A stretch of DNA of 64,000 nucleotides from Streptomyces olivaceoviridis (GTDB taxonomy: Bacteria; Actinomycetota; Actinomycetes; Streptomycetales; Streptomycetaceae): positions 124,001 to 188,000 of the forward strand of contig NZ_BMUI01000005.1 in NCBI RefSeq assembly GCF_014650115.1, given 5' to 3'. Every line of letters starts with the position of its first letter. Position 1 is the stretch's first letter. The position numbers were made by a program, and so were the translations under genes. Below are positions 1 to 7,856 of this stretch, one piece after another. The notes under the pieces were generated by a model. It had not been told where the DNA came from and searched no databases. It saw only the letters and a program-made list of their open reading frames with translations.

Positions 1-335
1 ATCACCCCGCGCCGGTGGGAGCGCAGGAGGGCGCCGTTGTCGCACGTCTCGACGATGGCCAGGTCTTCGAGGCGCTTCTCGACCCCGTCGGCGATGGCGT
101 GCAGGATGCGGGCGCGCTCGGCGCGCGGGGTGGCGGCCCAGCCGGGGAAGGCCGCCTTGGCGGCGGAGACGGCCGCCGCGGCCTCAGTCGCGGTGCCGCG
201 GGCGATCTCGCCCAGGGTGCTGCCGTCGATGGGCGAGACATCGGTGAACGTGCCGGTGGAGGCGACGCGTTCACCGCCGATCCAGTGCCGGGTGTCGACG
301 GCGACCCCGGCGACGGTGGTGAGGTGTGCGCTCAT
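1..335 (-). CDS. Aldehyde dehydrogenase, N-terminal part (cut by window edge)
   Basis: Only the first ~111 codons are present and the gene runs off the left edge. The reverse-strand translation starts MSAHLTTVAG and carries the usual N-terminal ALDH pattern: HWIGGE, then a V-SPIDGS element, then a long helix ending in AAFPGWAATPRAERARIL. The form (HWIGGER, DGS-LGEIARGT) is closest to the hydroxymuconic or carboxymethyl-hydroxymuconic semialdehyde dehydrogenase group, which oxidises aldehydes to acids with NAD(P)+. The catalytic Cys and Glu lie outside the window. It is the fourth gene of a leftward operon (ferredoxin, reductase, decarboxylase-like, this gene), 35 bp after the preceding stop. 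The substrate cannot be told. Confidence 0.85.
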   Translation of the reverse strand, partial: MSAHLTTVAGVAVDTRHWIGGERVASTGTFTDVSPIDGSTLGEIARGTATEAAAAVSAAKAAFPGWAATPRAERARILHAIADGVEKRLEDLAIVETCDNGALLRSHRRGV

Positions 336-370
336 GGTGCTGGGCTCCTGGGGGTGGGTGCGGTGCGGGA

Positions 371-1177
371 TCACTCGGCGCCGGAGGTGTTCGACTCCAG
401 CAGTAGGCCGCCGTCCCAGACCACGCCCACCTGCCGGTAGTACGCGGCGATCGGCTCGCGGACCTCCAGCCGTGCCAGTTCCTCGGTGGGCGAGTCGAAC
501 AGGTCCAGGTCGGCGTCGCCGATCCAGGGCTGCCCGCCCTCGAAGGAAGCGGCGCCGGACGCGACCAGCTCGTCCAGGGCGAGGCCCTTGCCCTTCTCGA
601 TGGAGGGCAGCCAGCGGTGGTGGGCCATCGGGTGGCCGTTGACGAAGCCGTTGGTCTCCGACGGTTCGCGCAGCGTGACGACGGCCTGGGCGAGGCGCCG
701 GTCGGCGGCGGCCAGGGTGGCGCCGAAGCGGGCCCCGGCCTCGATGCGGGGGGCCGGCCCGTAGGGATGCGGGCGGGTCTGGTGGATGGAGCCGAGCTTC
801 TTCGGGTACCCCTGGTGCAGTCCGCGGGCGATGGCGAAGTCCTTGTCCACCCAGATGTAGACGCAGCGGCTGTAGGTCTGCCCCCGGTACATGCACCGGA
901 CGACCGCGAAGGCCTCCTTGTACTGGGAGCGCACCGGGTCCAGCAGTTCCTCTCCGGAGGCGGCGCAGGACTGCCAGTCGGCCCAGACCAGCGCGACCGC
1001 GCCCGGGTCGTCGTCGGCGAGTTCGAGCGGCTCGGGGAGCAGTTCACGCACCCGGGCGGGATCCGTGCGGTACTCGACGGTGAGCAGGTCGCCGGAGTAG
1101 CGCCAGGGCGGGGAGGGGATCAGCGACGAGGCACCCGTCGCCGTCTTGGGGAAGAAGTATCCACGAACGCTGGTCAC
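371..1177 (-). CDS. Acetoacetate decarboxylase family protein
   Basis: A 268-residue protein of the acetoacetate decarboxylase (ADC) superfamily. The GTG start is preceded by AAGGAA; an open frame continues upstream but reads through the reductase gene. Family signs are the N-terminal PPWRYSGDLLTVEYRTDP segment, LPEPLE, and QGYPKKLG around residue 130, which matches the YPKK region holding the Schiff-base lysine of true decarboxylases. ADC-like proteins also include aldolase-dehydratases and lyases acting on beta-keto acids, so decarboxylation is not assured. It lies between the reductase (10 bp gap) and the aldehyde dehydrogenase, so it probably handles a keto- or semialdehyde-type intermediate of the same pathway. 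Confidence 0.85.
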   Translation of the reverse strand: MTSVRGYFFPKTATGASSLIPSPPWRYSGDLLTVEYRTDPARVRELLPEPLELADDDPGAVALVWADWQSCAASGEELLDPVRSQYKEAFAVVRCMYRGQTYSRCVYIWVDKDFAIARGLHQGYPKKLGSIHQTRPHPYGPAPRIEAGARFGATLAAADRRLAQAVVTLREPSETNGFVNGHPMAHHRWLPSIEKGKGLALDELVASGAASFEGGQPWIGDADLDLFDSPTEELARLEVREPIAAYYRQVGVVWDGGLLLESNTSGAE

Positions 1178-1187
1178 TTGGGGTTCC

Positions 1188-2396
1188 TTACGCGGTGAGG
1201 GCGGGCTGCGCGAGCAGTTCGGCGCGGTAGCGGGCGGCGGCTGCGGCGGCGGCCGGACCGCCGAGGGCGACGACACCGACCAGGCGGCCCGCGGTGTGGT
1301 AGCCGGCCACGACGTCCCCGTCCGGGTCGCCGTCGAGGACGCGTACGTCCTCCTTGCCGAGGGCGGGGGCGCCGAAGGACTGGAGGCGGAAGTCGTGCTG
1401 GTCGCTCCAGAAGGTCGGCAGCGGCGCGAACCGCGCGAGTCCGGCGTCGCCGCCGCCGAGGTGGGCGGCGAGGACACGGGCGGCGTGCTTGGCGGTGTCC
1501 GTGGGGATCGACCAGTGCTCGACGCGGCGCGGTACGCCGTCGTAGCGGGCGTTGGGGAAGCGGGCGACGTCGCCGACGGCGACCACGTCGGGGCGTCCGC
1601 CGGCCCGCAGGTGCCCGTCGGTGAGCACGCCGTCCGTCAGGTCGAGGCCGTTGCCGTCGAGCCACTCGGTGTTGGCGAGGGAGCCGACGCACTCGACCAC
1701 GACGTCCGCGGCGAGGACCGTGCCGTCGGCCAGGACGACTCCGGTGACCCGGTCGTCGCCCTCGAACCCGGTGACCCCGGTGCCGAGGGCGAAGCGGACG
1801 CCCCGCTGTTCGTGCCGACCGAGCAGCGCCTTGGCGAGCTGGTCGCCCAGGGGGCCGACCATGGGCAGCGGCAGCGGGTCCACCACGGTGACCTCGGCGG
1901 CACCCAGGGCCACGGCGGTCGCGGCGACCTCGCAGCCGATGAATCCCGCGCCGACGATCACCACGCGCGCTCCCGGCCGGGTCAGCGCCTCGCGCAGTCC
2001 CTGGGCGTCGGCCAGCGTGCGGACCGTGTGCCGTCCGGTGACGGGGCCGGGGCAGCGCAGCCGCCTCGGGCGCATGCCCGTGGCCACGACGAGTCCCCGG
2101 TAGGCGAGGGCCTCGCCGTCGTCGAGTGTGACGACACGTCGGTCCAGGTCGGCCGCGACGACCTTGGTGCCCAGCCGCCAGCGCACGTCCGCGACGCTGG
2201 CCCGGGGCCGGAAGGCGAGCGACTCGAACGGGGCCTTGCCGGCCAGGACCTCCTTGGACAGCGGCGGCCGGTTGTAGGGCATGTGGGGTTCGTCCCCGAT
2301 GAGGGTGATCGGCCCGTCCCAGCCGGCGGCGCGCAGCTGCTCGGCCGCGCGCAGGCCGGCCATGGACGCGCCGGCCACGACGACGGTCGCGCTCAT
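1188..2396 (-). CDS. FAD-dependent NAD(P)H:ferredoxin reductase (P450 system)
   Basis: A 402-residue class I pyridine-nucleotide disulfide oxidoreductase-fold flavoprotein. The N-terminal FAD-binding motif is VVVAGASMAGLRAAEQLR, followed by DEPHMPYNRPPLSK, a signature of putidaredoxin-reductase-type enzymes. A second dinucleotide motif VVIVGAGFIGCE (~residue 146) binds NAD(P)H, and VAVGDVARFPN is the C-terminal FAD motif. It should carry electrons from NAD(P)H to the ferredoxin whose gene ends 3 bp upstream and thus to the P450 at 4.3 kb. It is a clear paralogue of the reductase at 42.3 kb. The ATG start is fixed by the close spacing to the ferredoxin stop. Confidence 0.93.
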   Translation of the reverse strand: MSATVVVAGASMAGLRAAEQLRAAGWDGPITLIGDEPHMPYNRPPLSKEVLAGKAPFESLAFRPRASVADVRWRLGTKVVAADLDRRVVTLDDGEALAYRGLVVATGMRPRRLRCPGPVTGRHTVRTLADAQGLREALTRPGARVVIVGAGFIGCEVAATAVALGAAEVTVVDPLPLPMVGPLGDQLAKALLGRHEQRGVRFALGTGVTGFEGDDRVTGVVLADGTVLAADVVVECVGSLANTEWLDGNGLDLTDGVLTDGHLRAGGRPDVVAVGDVARFPNARYDGVPRRVEHWSIPTDTAKHAARVLAAHLGGGDAGLARFAPLPTFWSDQHDFRLQSFGAPALGKEDVRVLDGDPDGDVVAGYHTAGRLVGVVALGGPAAAAAAARYRAELLAQPALTA

Positions 2397-2399
2397 GGC

Positions 2400-2588
2400 T
2401 CAGTCCTCGATCCGGATGGCCTGGAGCGGGCAGACGTCGGCGGCCTCCTCGACCTCGTCCCGGAGCGCGTCGTCGGGGTCGGGGACGTAGGCCAGATGTC
2501 CGGCGTCGTCGAAGCGGAAGACGTCGGGTGCCGCGAAGACGCACTGGCCGTGGTCCTGGCACTTGTTCATGTCGACGACGACCTTCAT
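2400..2588 (-). CDS. Ferredoxin, probably [3Fe-4S], P450 partner
   Basis: A 62-residue soluble ferredoxin with cysteines at positions 10, 16 and 53 (CQDHGQC and CPLQAI) and His13 where a fourth cluster cysteine would sit. This is the usual pattern of [3Fe-4S] ferredoxins that feed actinobacterial P450s. It is the first gene of the leftward operon and is followed after 3 bp by its reductase. GGAGG precedes the ATG (reverse complement of CCTCC at about 2596-2600). The cysteine positions are identical to those of the second ferredoxin at 42.1 kb, which supports an ancient duplication of the electron-transfer pair. Confidence 0.92.
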   Translation of the reverse strand: MKVVVDMNKCQDHGQCVFAAPDVFRFDDAGHLAYVPDPDDALRDEVEEAADVCPLQAIRIED

Positions 2589-2696
2589 GGCCGGTCCTCC
2601 TGGTGCTGAGGGGGCGTCGGGGAGAGGGAAGAGGGGCCCGGACCGTGCGGGCCGGGCCCCGGCCACAGGGGTGCGGATCGCCCGCACCCCCAACTC

Positions 2697-2740
2697 GTTT
2701 GGCTTCAAACAACATAGGAACGGGCCGGGGCCCTGGTCAA
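2697..2740 (-). promoter_or_regulatory. Promoter and operator of the ferredoxin operon
   Basis: On the minus strand a -35 TTGACC (2735-2740) and a -10 TATGTT (2711-2716) are 18 bp apart. Directly downstream lies the dyad GTTTGAAGCCAAAC (2697-2710), with arms GTTTG/CAAAC. Transcription would start inside the dyad, about 115 nt before the ferredoxin start, so a bound protein would block initiation. The same 17-bp block (with one base changed) recurs at 2805-2821 for the opposite operon. Confidence 0.65.
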
Positions 2741-2744
2741 TAGC

Positions 2745-2758
2745 TATCCGCATGGATA
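2745..2758. promoter_or_regulatory. Central palindrome TATCC-GCAT-GGATA
   Basis: A perfect 5+5 bp inverted repeat around a 4-bp core. It lies between the two divergent -35 boxes (2735-2740 and 2778-2783), near the middle of the 337-bp intergenic region and in its only AT-rich part. It could be a site for an activator shared by both promoters; this is inference. Confidence 0.35.
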
Positions 2759-2777
2759 AATTTCTGCGACAGGACCC

Positions 2778-2819
2778 TTGCGGGAAGGTGACACCCCTCC
2801 CTACCGTTTGGCCTCAAAC
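2778..2819 (+). promoter_or_regulatory. Promoter and operator of the ligase-P450 operon
   Basis: A -35 TTGCGG (2778-2783) and a -10 TACCGT (2802-2807) are 18 bp apart. The dyad GTTTGGCCTCAAAC (2806-2819) overlaps the -10 and the expected start site. It is the mirror copy of the operator at 2697-2710: that one ends 108 nt before the ferredoxin gene and this one ends 106 nt before the ligase gene. Confidence 0.65.
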
Positions 2820-2925
2820 AAAGTGGCGGCCACTGCCCCTCTCCGCAGTCCGGGGCCGCCGCCCCCTCCCCTCCCCCAGCGCTCCGAGCTCTGGGAGGCG
2901 CCCCCTTCCCCTTGAGGAGACACCG

Positions 2926-4281
2926 GTGAGCGCATCCGACACCTCACCCGTCCGCCACCACATGGAGCGGCTGGCCGCCGAGGGCATCGACGTGGTCCGG
3001 GTGACCTATCCCGACCTCATCGGCACCGAACGCGCCCGGGACGTCCTGCTCGACCATCTGCCCGCGGCCTGCGACCACGGGCTCGCCTTCTGCCGCGCCG
3101 TCTACCACACCAGCCCGCAGGGTGACGTGGTCCCGGTCTCGGGGGGCCTGGACGCCGGTCTGCCCGACATCTGCGTGCGCCCCGACCTCGGCACCCTCAC
3201 CGCCCTGCCGTGGGAGCCCGGAGTGGCCACCTGCCTGGGCGACGTCACCGACCCGGCCACCGGGGTGGCCGCCCCGGAGTCCCCCCGCGACCTGCTGCGC
3301 GCCGTCGTCGACCGCTGTCACGAGCACGGGCTGCACCCGGTGATCGGCCCGGAACTGGAGTACTTCCTCTGCGACGCCGCCCCCGGCACCCCCGCCGGCT
3401 GGCACCGCTACGACCAGGCGGCGGGCGTCGTCTACACGGCGGGCCTGCGCGCCGACGGGGACAACCACCTGCTGCGCACCCTGCGCCTGCTGCGCGCCAT
3501 GGACCTCGGCGTCACCAGTGGCAACCACGAGTTCGACGGCTCGCAGTTCGAGATCAACCTGACCCACTGCGACGCCATGGCCGCCGCCGACCGCGCCTTC
3601 CGCTTCAAGGCGGCGATCAAGGAACTGGCCCGCAGGGAGGGCCGCCTCGCCACCTTCATGGCCAAGCCCTTCAACGGCGTCGGCGGATCAGGCTTCCACC
3701 TCCACCTGTCCTGCGTGGACGACCGGGACGACAACGTCTTCGACGACCCCTCCGCCCCCTACGGCCTCTCCGCAACCGCCCGTCACGCCGTGGCCGGCAT
3801 CCTCGGCCACGCCCCCGCTCTGGCCGCGCTGGCCAACCCGACGATCAACTCCTACAAGCGCTTCGGCCCCGACACCCTCGCGCCCTGGCTGATCGACTGG
3901 GGCCTGGACAACCGCAGCGCCATGATCCGCATCCCGCCGGAGCGCGGCTCGGGCTCCCGTCTCGAACTGCGCCTCGGCGACGCCAGCGCCAACCCCTACC
4001 TGCTGATCGCGGGAACCCTCGCGGCGGCGCTGCTCGGTGTGCTGGCCGGCGAGGAGCCCCCCGCACCGCTGGAGGGCTACGGCTACGACACCGCGAAGTC
4101 CGCCGTGCTGCCCATGGGCCTGCCCGCGGCCCTCGACGCCCTGGAGGCGGACACGGCGCTGGCCGAGGTGCTCGGCAAGGACTTCACCACTTCCTACCTC
4201 GCGTACAAGCGCGACGAGGTCGCGCGCTTCCAACGGCACGTCACCGACTGGGAGTTCACCGAGTACGCCTACCACCTGTGA
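2926..4281 (+). CDS. Glutamine synthetase-like gamma-glutamyl ligase
   Basis: A 451-residue glutamine synthetase superfamily protein. A short beta-grasp N domain begins after HHMERLAAEGIDVVRVTYPD; the catalytic domain has the metal-binding PELEYFLCD, the NHEFDGSQFEINL segment, KPFNGVGGSGFHLHLSC, NSYKRFGPDTLAPW and the nucleotide-binding NRSAMIRIPP with a following RLELRLGDASANPYL. The Tyr-adenylylation loop of classical GlnA was not recognised. Such divergent homologues ligate glutamate to amines (polyamines, ethanolamine, anilines) as the first step of their breakdown. The GTG start is preceded by GAGGAGA. It is 37 bp from the P450 gene. The substrate is unknown; ordinary ammonia assimilation is less likely in this context. 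Confidence 0.88.
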   Translation: MSASDTSPVRHHMERLAAEGIDVVRVTYPDLIGTERARDVLLDHLPAACDHGLAFCRAVYHTSPQGDVVPVSGGLDAGLPDICVRPDLGTLTALPWEPGVATCLGDVTDPATGVAAPESPRDLLRAVVDRCHEHGLHPVIGPELEYFLCDAAPGTPAGWHRYDQAAGVVYTAGLRADGDNHLLRTLRLLRAMDLGVTSGNHEFDGSQFEINLTHCDAMAAADRAFRFKAAIKELARREGRLATFMAKPFNGVGGSGFHLHLSCVDDRDDNVFDDPSAPYGLSATARHAVAGILGHAPALAALANPTINSYKRFGPDTLAPWLIDWGLDNRSAMIRIPPERGSGSRLELRLGDASANPYLLIAGTLAAALLGVLAGEEPPAPLEGYGYDTAKSAVLPMGLPAALDALEADTALAEVLGKDFTTSYLAYKRDEVARFQRHVTDWEFTEYAYHL

Positions 4282-4318
4282 CGCCGGCCCGCCCAGGACA
4301 CCGAGGAGCACACACCCC

Positions 4319-5611
4319 ATGACCACCACCGCCCGGTCCGTGACCGACGCCGTACGCGAGCCGCTGCCGCTGGCCGACGTCGACCTCGCGAACCTCGACC
4401 ACTTCACCGACGGCGTCACCCCGTGGCGCATGTTCCACACCCTGCGCCACGAGGCCCCCGTCCACTGGCAGCCCGAGGAGGCGCCCAACTCCGGCTTCTG
4501 GTCCCTCACGCGGCACGCCGACATCGCCCGCGTCGACCGCGACGCGGAGACCTTCACCTCGACGAGGTTCGTCAACCTCGAAGAGGTCGACGACGACCAG
4601 ATCAAGAAGCGCGCCTCCATCCTGGAGCTGGACGGGGTCCGCCACCGTGCCCTGCGCAGCCTGCTCCAGCGGCAGTTCGGCGCCAGCGTCATCAACAGCT
4701 ACGCCGACTTCCTGCGCGGTCTGACCGCGACCACCCTGGACGCGGCCCTCGCCAAGGGCACCTTCGACTTCGTCAAGGAGGTCTCCGCCGACTTCCCCAT
4801 CAACGTCCTCGCCCGGCTCCTGGACGTGCCACCGGAGGACAACCAGCAGCTCATCGACTGGGGCAACCGCATCATCGGCAACACCGACCCCGACTACGCG
4901 GACGTCCTGCTGCACAGCGAGGAGAGCGAGAAGTACCGCGACCTGCCCTTCCGCTCCCCCGCCTCCCTGGAGGTCTTCGCCTACGGCCGCGAGCTGGCCC
5001 GGCAGCGACGCGGCGGCACCGGCACCGACCTGATCTCCAAGCTGGTCAACGAGACCCCGCGCGACGGCGTCCCCCTGTCCCCGCAGGACTTCGACAACTA
5101 CTTCCTGCTCCTGGTCGTCGCCGGCAACGAGACCACCCGCCACACCATCACCCACTCCATGCTGGCCCTCATCCAGCACCCCGAACAGCTCGCCCGCCTC
5201 CAGGAGGACCCCTCCCTCATCCCGACGGCGGTGGAGGAGTTCCTGCGCTGGGCCTCCCCCGTCTACCACTTCCGCCGCACCGCCACCCGCGATGTGGAAC
5301 TGGGCGGCAAGCACATCAAGGAGGGTGACAAGGTCGTCATGTGGTTCGCCTCCGGCAACCGCGACGAGGAGGTCTTCGGCAACCCCTACGACTTCGACGT
5401 GACCCGGCAGAACAACGACCACATCACGTTCGGCAAGGGCAGCCCCCACCTGTGCCTGGGCAACCTGCTGGCGCGCACGGAGATCCGCATCATGTTCGAG
5501 GAGCTGATTCCCCGCCTGGCGGACATCAAGCTGGCCGGGGACGTCCCGCGGGTCCGCTCCAACTTCGTCAACGGCATCAAGAAGCTGCCGGTCGAGGTCA
5601 CTCCGGCCTGA
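4319..5611 (+). CDS. Cytochrome P450 monooxygenase
   Basis: A 430-residue soluble bacterial P450. The I helix reads VVAGNETTRHTIT (the oxygen-activating acidic residue is represented by AGNETT), the K-helix ExxR is EEFLR, and the haem loop is FGKGSPHLCLG with the thiolate at Cys379. The insertion of S-P in the haem loop and the ERIC-like PVYHFRRTATRDVELGGK stretch resemble P450s acting on terpenes, sterol side chains or small aromatics. It is cotranscribed with the gamma-glutamyl ligase and divergent from the ferredoxin/reductase pair that most likely reduces it. Hydroxylation of a gamma-glutamylated or free amine substrate is a reasonable but unproved role. Confidence 0.94.
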   Translation: MTTTARSVTDAVREPLPLADVDLANLDHFTDGVTPWRMFHTLRHEAPVHWQPEEAPNSGFWSLTRHADIARVDRDAETFTSTRFVNLEEVDDDQIKKRASILELDGVRHRALRSLLQRQFGASVINSYADFLRGLTATTLDAALAKGTFDFVKEVSADFPINVLARLLDVPPEDNQQLIDWGNRIIGNTDPDYADVLLHSEESEKYRDLPFRSPASLEVFAYGRELARQRRGGTGTDLISKLVNETPRDGVPLSPQDFDNYFLLLVVAGNETTRHTITHSMLALIQHPEQLARLQEDPSLIPTAVEEFLRWASPVYHFRRTATRDVELGGKHIKEGDKVVMWFASGNRDEEVFGNPYDFDVTRQNNDHITFGKGSPHLCLGNLLARTEIRIMFEELIPRLADIKLAGDVPRVRSNFVNGIKKLPVEVTPA

Positions 5612-5663
5612 CGGCCACGGCGGCCCGGCCCGCGACACCATCGAGGTCTTCCGCGACCGCCGT

Positions 5664-7139
5664 TCACCGCTCTCCGCCGAAGTGGCGGATGCGGGCGGCG
5701 GTCGCGGGGACGTAGGGGAGCCAGTCACCGGCCGTTCCGGCGGCGACGAACTGGGCGAGAGCGCTCGCGAACGCGCGGCCCAGCGCGCGCTGGGCATCGC
5801 CGGCACCGGCGAGTACGGGGCTGTCGGGGTAGGCGTCGAAGGTGTCGAAGAGGAAGGGCAGTTCGGCGCAGTGGGTGGCGCCCAGGCCGTACGCGTCGTC
5901 GGTGGGGGCGTAGTCGAACTGGTAGACGTAGGTGGTGTTGCCGTCGGCCGCGTGGTGGTCGGCGATCTCCAGTGAGCCGTCGCGGAAGAGCCCGTCGGTC
6001 CGCGCCGCGGTGAAGATCTGCGCCGGTGTCGCCTGCGGCTGCCGGGTGGCGTGCCGCTGGTAGGCGTCCTGGGCGGCCTCCCGGCCGACCTGGGCGGTGA
6101 GTACGTCCAGCGCGGTGGCGGCGGCGAGGTTCTGGATGCGGGGATCGAAGGCGAGGAACGCCGTCGCCTCGTCGCGGGTGGTGCCGATCAGCAGCGGCTT
6201 GCCCTCCAAGGCGCCGTCGGCGAGGGCCTGCTGCCGGGTACGGGGCATACCGGGGGCGCCGAGCACCGGATACATCGGCGGGGCGGCGTTGCCCGGAGCC
6301 GCGAGCTGCGCGGAGAGCCGGCCGTAGGCGTCCAGCAACCGCTCGGCCGGCAGCGCGCGCAGGGTCTTCGCGGGGTCGGCGCCGGCCGGGACGCCCAGCA
6401 GGCGCAGGTAGGCGTCGGCGTTCTCGGCGGCCTGGTGGGGATCCTGCGGGCTCAGGCCGAAGGGACCGCTCTCCAGCAGCACCCGGGTGATGGATCCGCT
6501 CGTCCCGGGATCGAGCGCGAGCGACAGGGCCGAGTACGCCCCGGCGGACTGCCCGCCGACGGTGATCGTCCGCGGGTCGCCGCCGAACGAGGCGATGTTG
6601 TGCCGCACCCAGCGCAGCACGGCGGCCTGGTCCTGGGAGCCGAGGTTGGCCGCGCCGATCTCCGGCAGGTAGAGGTAACCCAGCGGTCCCACCCGGTAGT
6701 TGGCGGTGACGACCACGATGTCGCCCAGGGCGGCGAGGCGACCGCCGTCGTACCAGTCCCAGCCGCCGGAACCGCTGGTGAAGCCGCCGCCGTGCCACCA
6801 GAGCAGGACCGGCCGGGCCGCGCCGTCCGCCGCCGCCCGGCGCGGGGTGAAGACGTTGACGGTCAGGCTGCCGTCCTCGTTCCAGTCCGGCACGCGCCGC
6901 CCCTGCACCCGCTCCAGCCGGGAAGCCGCCTGCGGGACGGACGGGCCGGCCTGCGCCGCCTCCCGCACGTCCGTCCAGCCCGGGTGCGCCCGCGGCGGCG
7001 CGAACCGCAGCTCGCCGACCGGCGAGGCGGCGTAGGGGATCCCCCGGAAGGAGACCGCCTCGCCCTCCGCGATTCCCCTGACCTTGCCCCGGTCGGTGTC
7101 CACGACCGTGCGCTCGATGCCAGCGGTCACCGTGCCCAC
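5664..7139 (-). CDS. Type-B carboxylesterase (alpha/beta hydrolase)
   Basis: A 491-residue carboxylesterase/cholinesterase-family enzyme. It shows FRGIPYA near the N-terminus, the oxyanion-hole HGGGF (116-120), the nucleophile elbow GGQSAGA with Ser198, an acid in TTRDEA, and the catalytic His in GATHCAELPF. No signal peptide is evident, so it should be cytoplasmic. I place the start at the GTG preceded by AGAGAAAG; a second GTG three codons later is possible, and an upstream open frame lacks family similarity. It converges with the P450 gene (52 bp gap) and diverges from a broken AsnC-type regulator, its probable former controller. Confidence 0.9.
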   Translation of the reverse strand: MGTVTAGIERTVVDTDRGKVRGIAEGEAVSFRGIPYAASPVGELRFAPPRAHPGWTDVREAAQAGPSVPQAASRLERVQGRRVPDWNEDGSLTVNVFTPRRAAADGAARPVLLWWHGGGFTSGSGGWDWYDGGRLAALGDIVVVTANYRVGPLGYLYLPEIGAANLGSQDQAAVLRWVRHNIASFGGDPRTITVGGQSAGAYSALSLALDPGTSGSITRVLLESGPFGLSPQDPHQAAENADAYLRLLGVPAGADPAKTLRALPAERLLDAYGRLSAQLAAPGNAAPPMYPVLGAPGMPRTRQQALADGALEGKPLLIGTTRDEATAFLAFDPRIQNLAAATALDVLTAQVGREAAQDAYQRHATRQPQATPAQIFTAARTDGLFRDGSLEIADHHAADGNTTYVYQFDYAPTDDAYGLGATHCAELPFLFDTFDAYPDSPVLAGAGDAQRALGRAFASALAQFVAAGTAGDWLPYVPATAARIRHFGGER

Positions 7140-7246
7140 CTGCTTTCTCTCGTCTCGACTGCCCTGAGACGTTTCCAGGCCGGAACGAGAATCCGAGCCA
7201 GGATGGACCATCCCCATCGAGGAAGAAGGACATCGGATCCTCATCC

Positions 7247-7630
7247 ATGGAGAGAGTGCGCCACCAGATGAACGCAACGGACAGCCGGATCGCCGCCGCG
7301 CTGCCGGCGGCCCCGCGTGCCTCCTGGCGCACGGTCAGCCGCGTCCTCGGCATCTCGGAACGCACCGTCGTACGCCGTGCGGCACCGCTGTTCGGCGACG
7401 GCACGCTGCGCGCCACGGCCGTACGCAACCCCGCGCAAGCGCCGAGCCAGGAGCCCGTGGCGATGCCGACCTGGAACGCGGAGGTGGCCAGGGCCATGGG
7501 CGGGGTCCGGGCGAGGGTGCGCGCACCACTCGTCGGGCCAACTGTCGCGCTCGGGGATCAGCTGGGGCGCCGGGTCCTCAGGACACGCCGACGGAGCCCG
7601 AGCCGCTCCCTCCGTCTTCCGGCCCGGTGA
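7247..7630 (+). pseudogene. Truncated Lrp/AsnC-family regulator
   Basis: The first ~60 residues match the N-terminal winged helix of Lrp/AsnC regulators: NATDSRIAAAL, PRASWRTVSRVLGISERTVVRR (recognition helix), then RRAAPLFGDGTLRATAVRNPA. After that the sequence turns into arginine-rich text with no similarity to the ligand-binding RAM domain, so roughly the last two thirds of the normal ~150-residue protein are lost. Position and direction (divergent from the carboxylesterase, 107 bp apart) suggest that it once regulated that gene. A short functional DNA-binding fragment cannot be excluded. Confidence 0.6.
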
Positions 7631-7802
7631 GCCGGGTGGCGAGGCGGTAGGCGACGGTGACGTCGCGGTACTCCTCGCCGGGCACGATCCTGTCGGGCAG
7701 GCGGGTTCGGTCGCTGTGGCTCGTCGACTCCCGCTCCCCGGTGCCGGGGAAGCGGACGGCCGTCCTGGGTTCCTCCGCGAATCGGAGACGCTCGGCGTGC
7801 AC
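7578..7802 (-). CDS. Small conserved-looking protein, unknown function
   Basis: An open frame of about 74 codons from a GTG. The product is polar and begins with a HAERLRFAEEPRTAVRFPGTG stretch, then RLPDRIVPGEEYRDVTVAYRLATRLT. Codon third positions are mostly G/C and the composition is that of a real small protein rather than a shadow frame. The frame is open further upstream without a better start. It lies 54 bp after the repeat protein on the same strand, so the two may be cotranscribed. I do not assign a function. Confidence 0.5.
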   Translation of the reverse strand: MHAERLRFAEEPRTAVRFPGTGERESTSHSDRTRLPDRIVPGEEYRDVTVAYRLATRLTGPEDGGSGSGSVGVS

Positions 7803-7856
7803 CGTCGACCGGAACGAGATGTCCCATGCCCGGCTCTCCGCTGCCGCGCCTCCCGT

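Noticed and set aside
1174..2715. Long Arg-rich frames opposite or alongside the reductase and many other genes
   Set aside because: They follow from high GC third positions in the true frame; composition is Arg/Pro-rich and no family pattern is seen.
2563..2925. Long upstream extension of the gamma-glutamyl ligase frame
   Set aside because: It covers the promoters and operators and encodes Pro/Arg-rich sequence without similarity; the GTG at 2926 has a good ribosome site.
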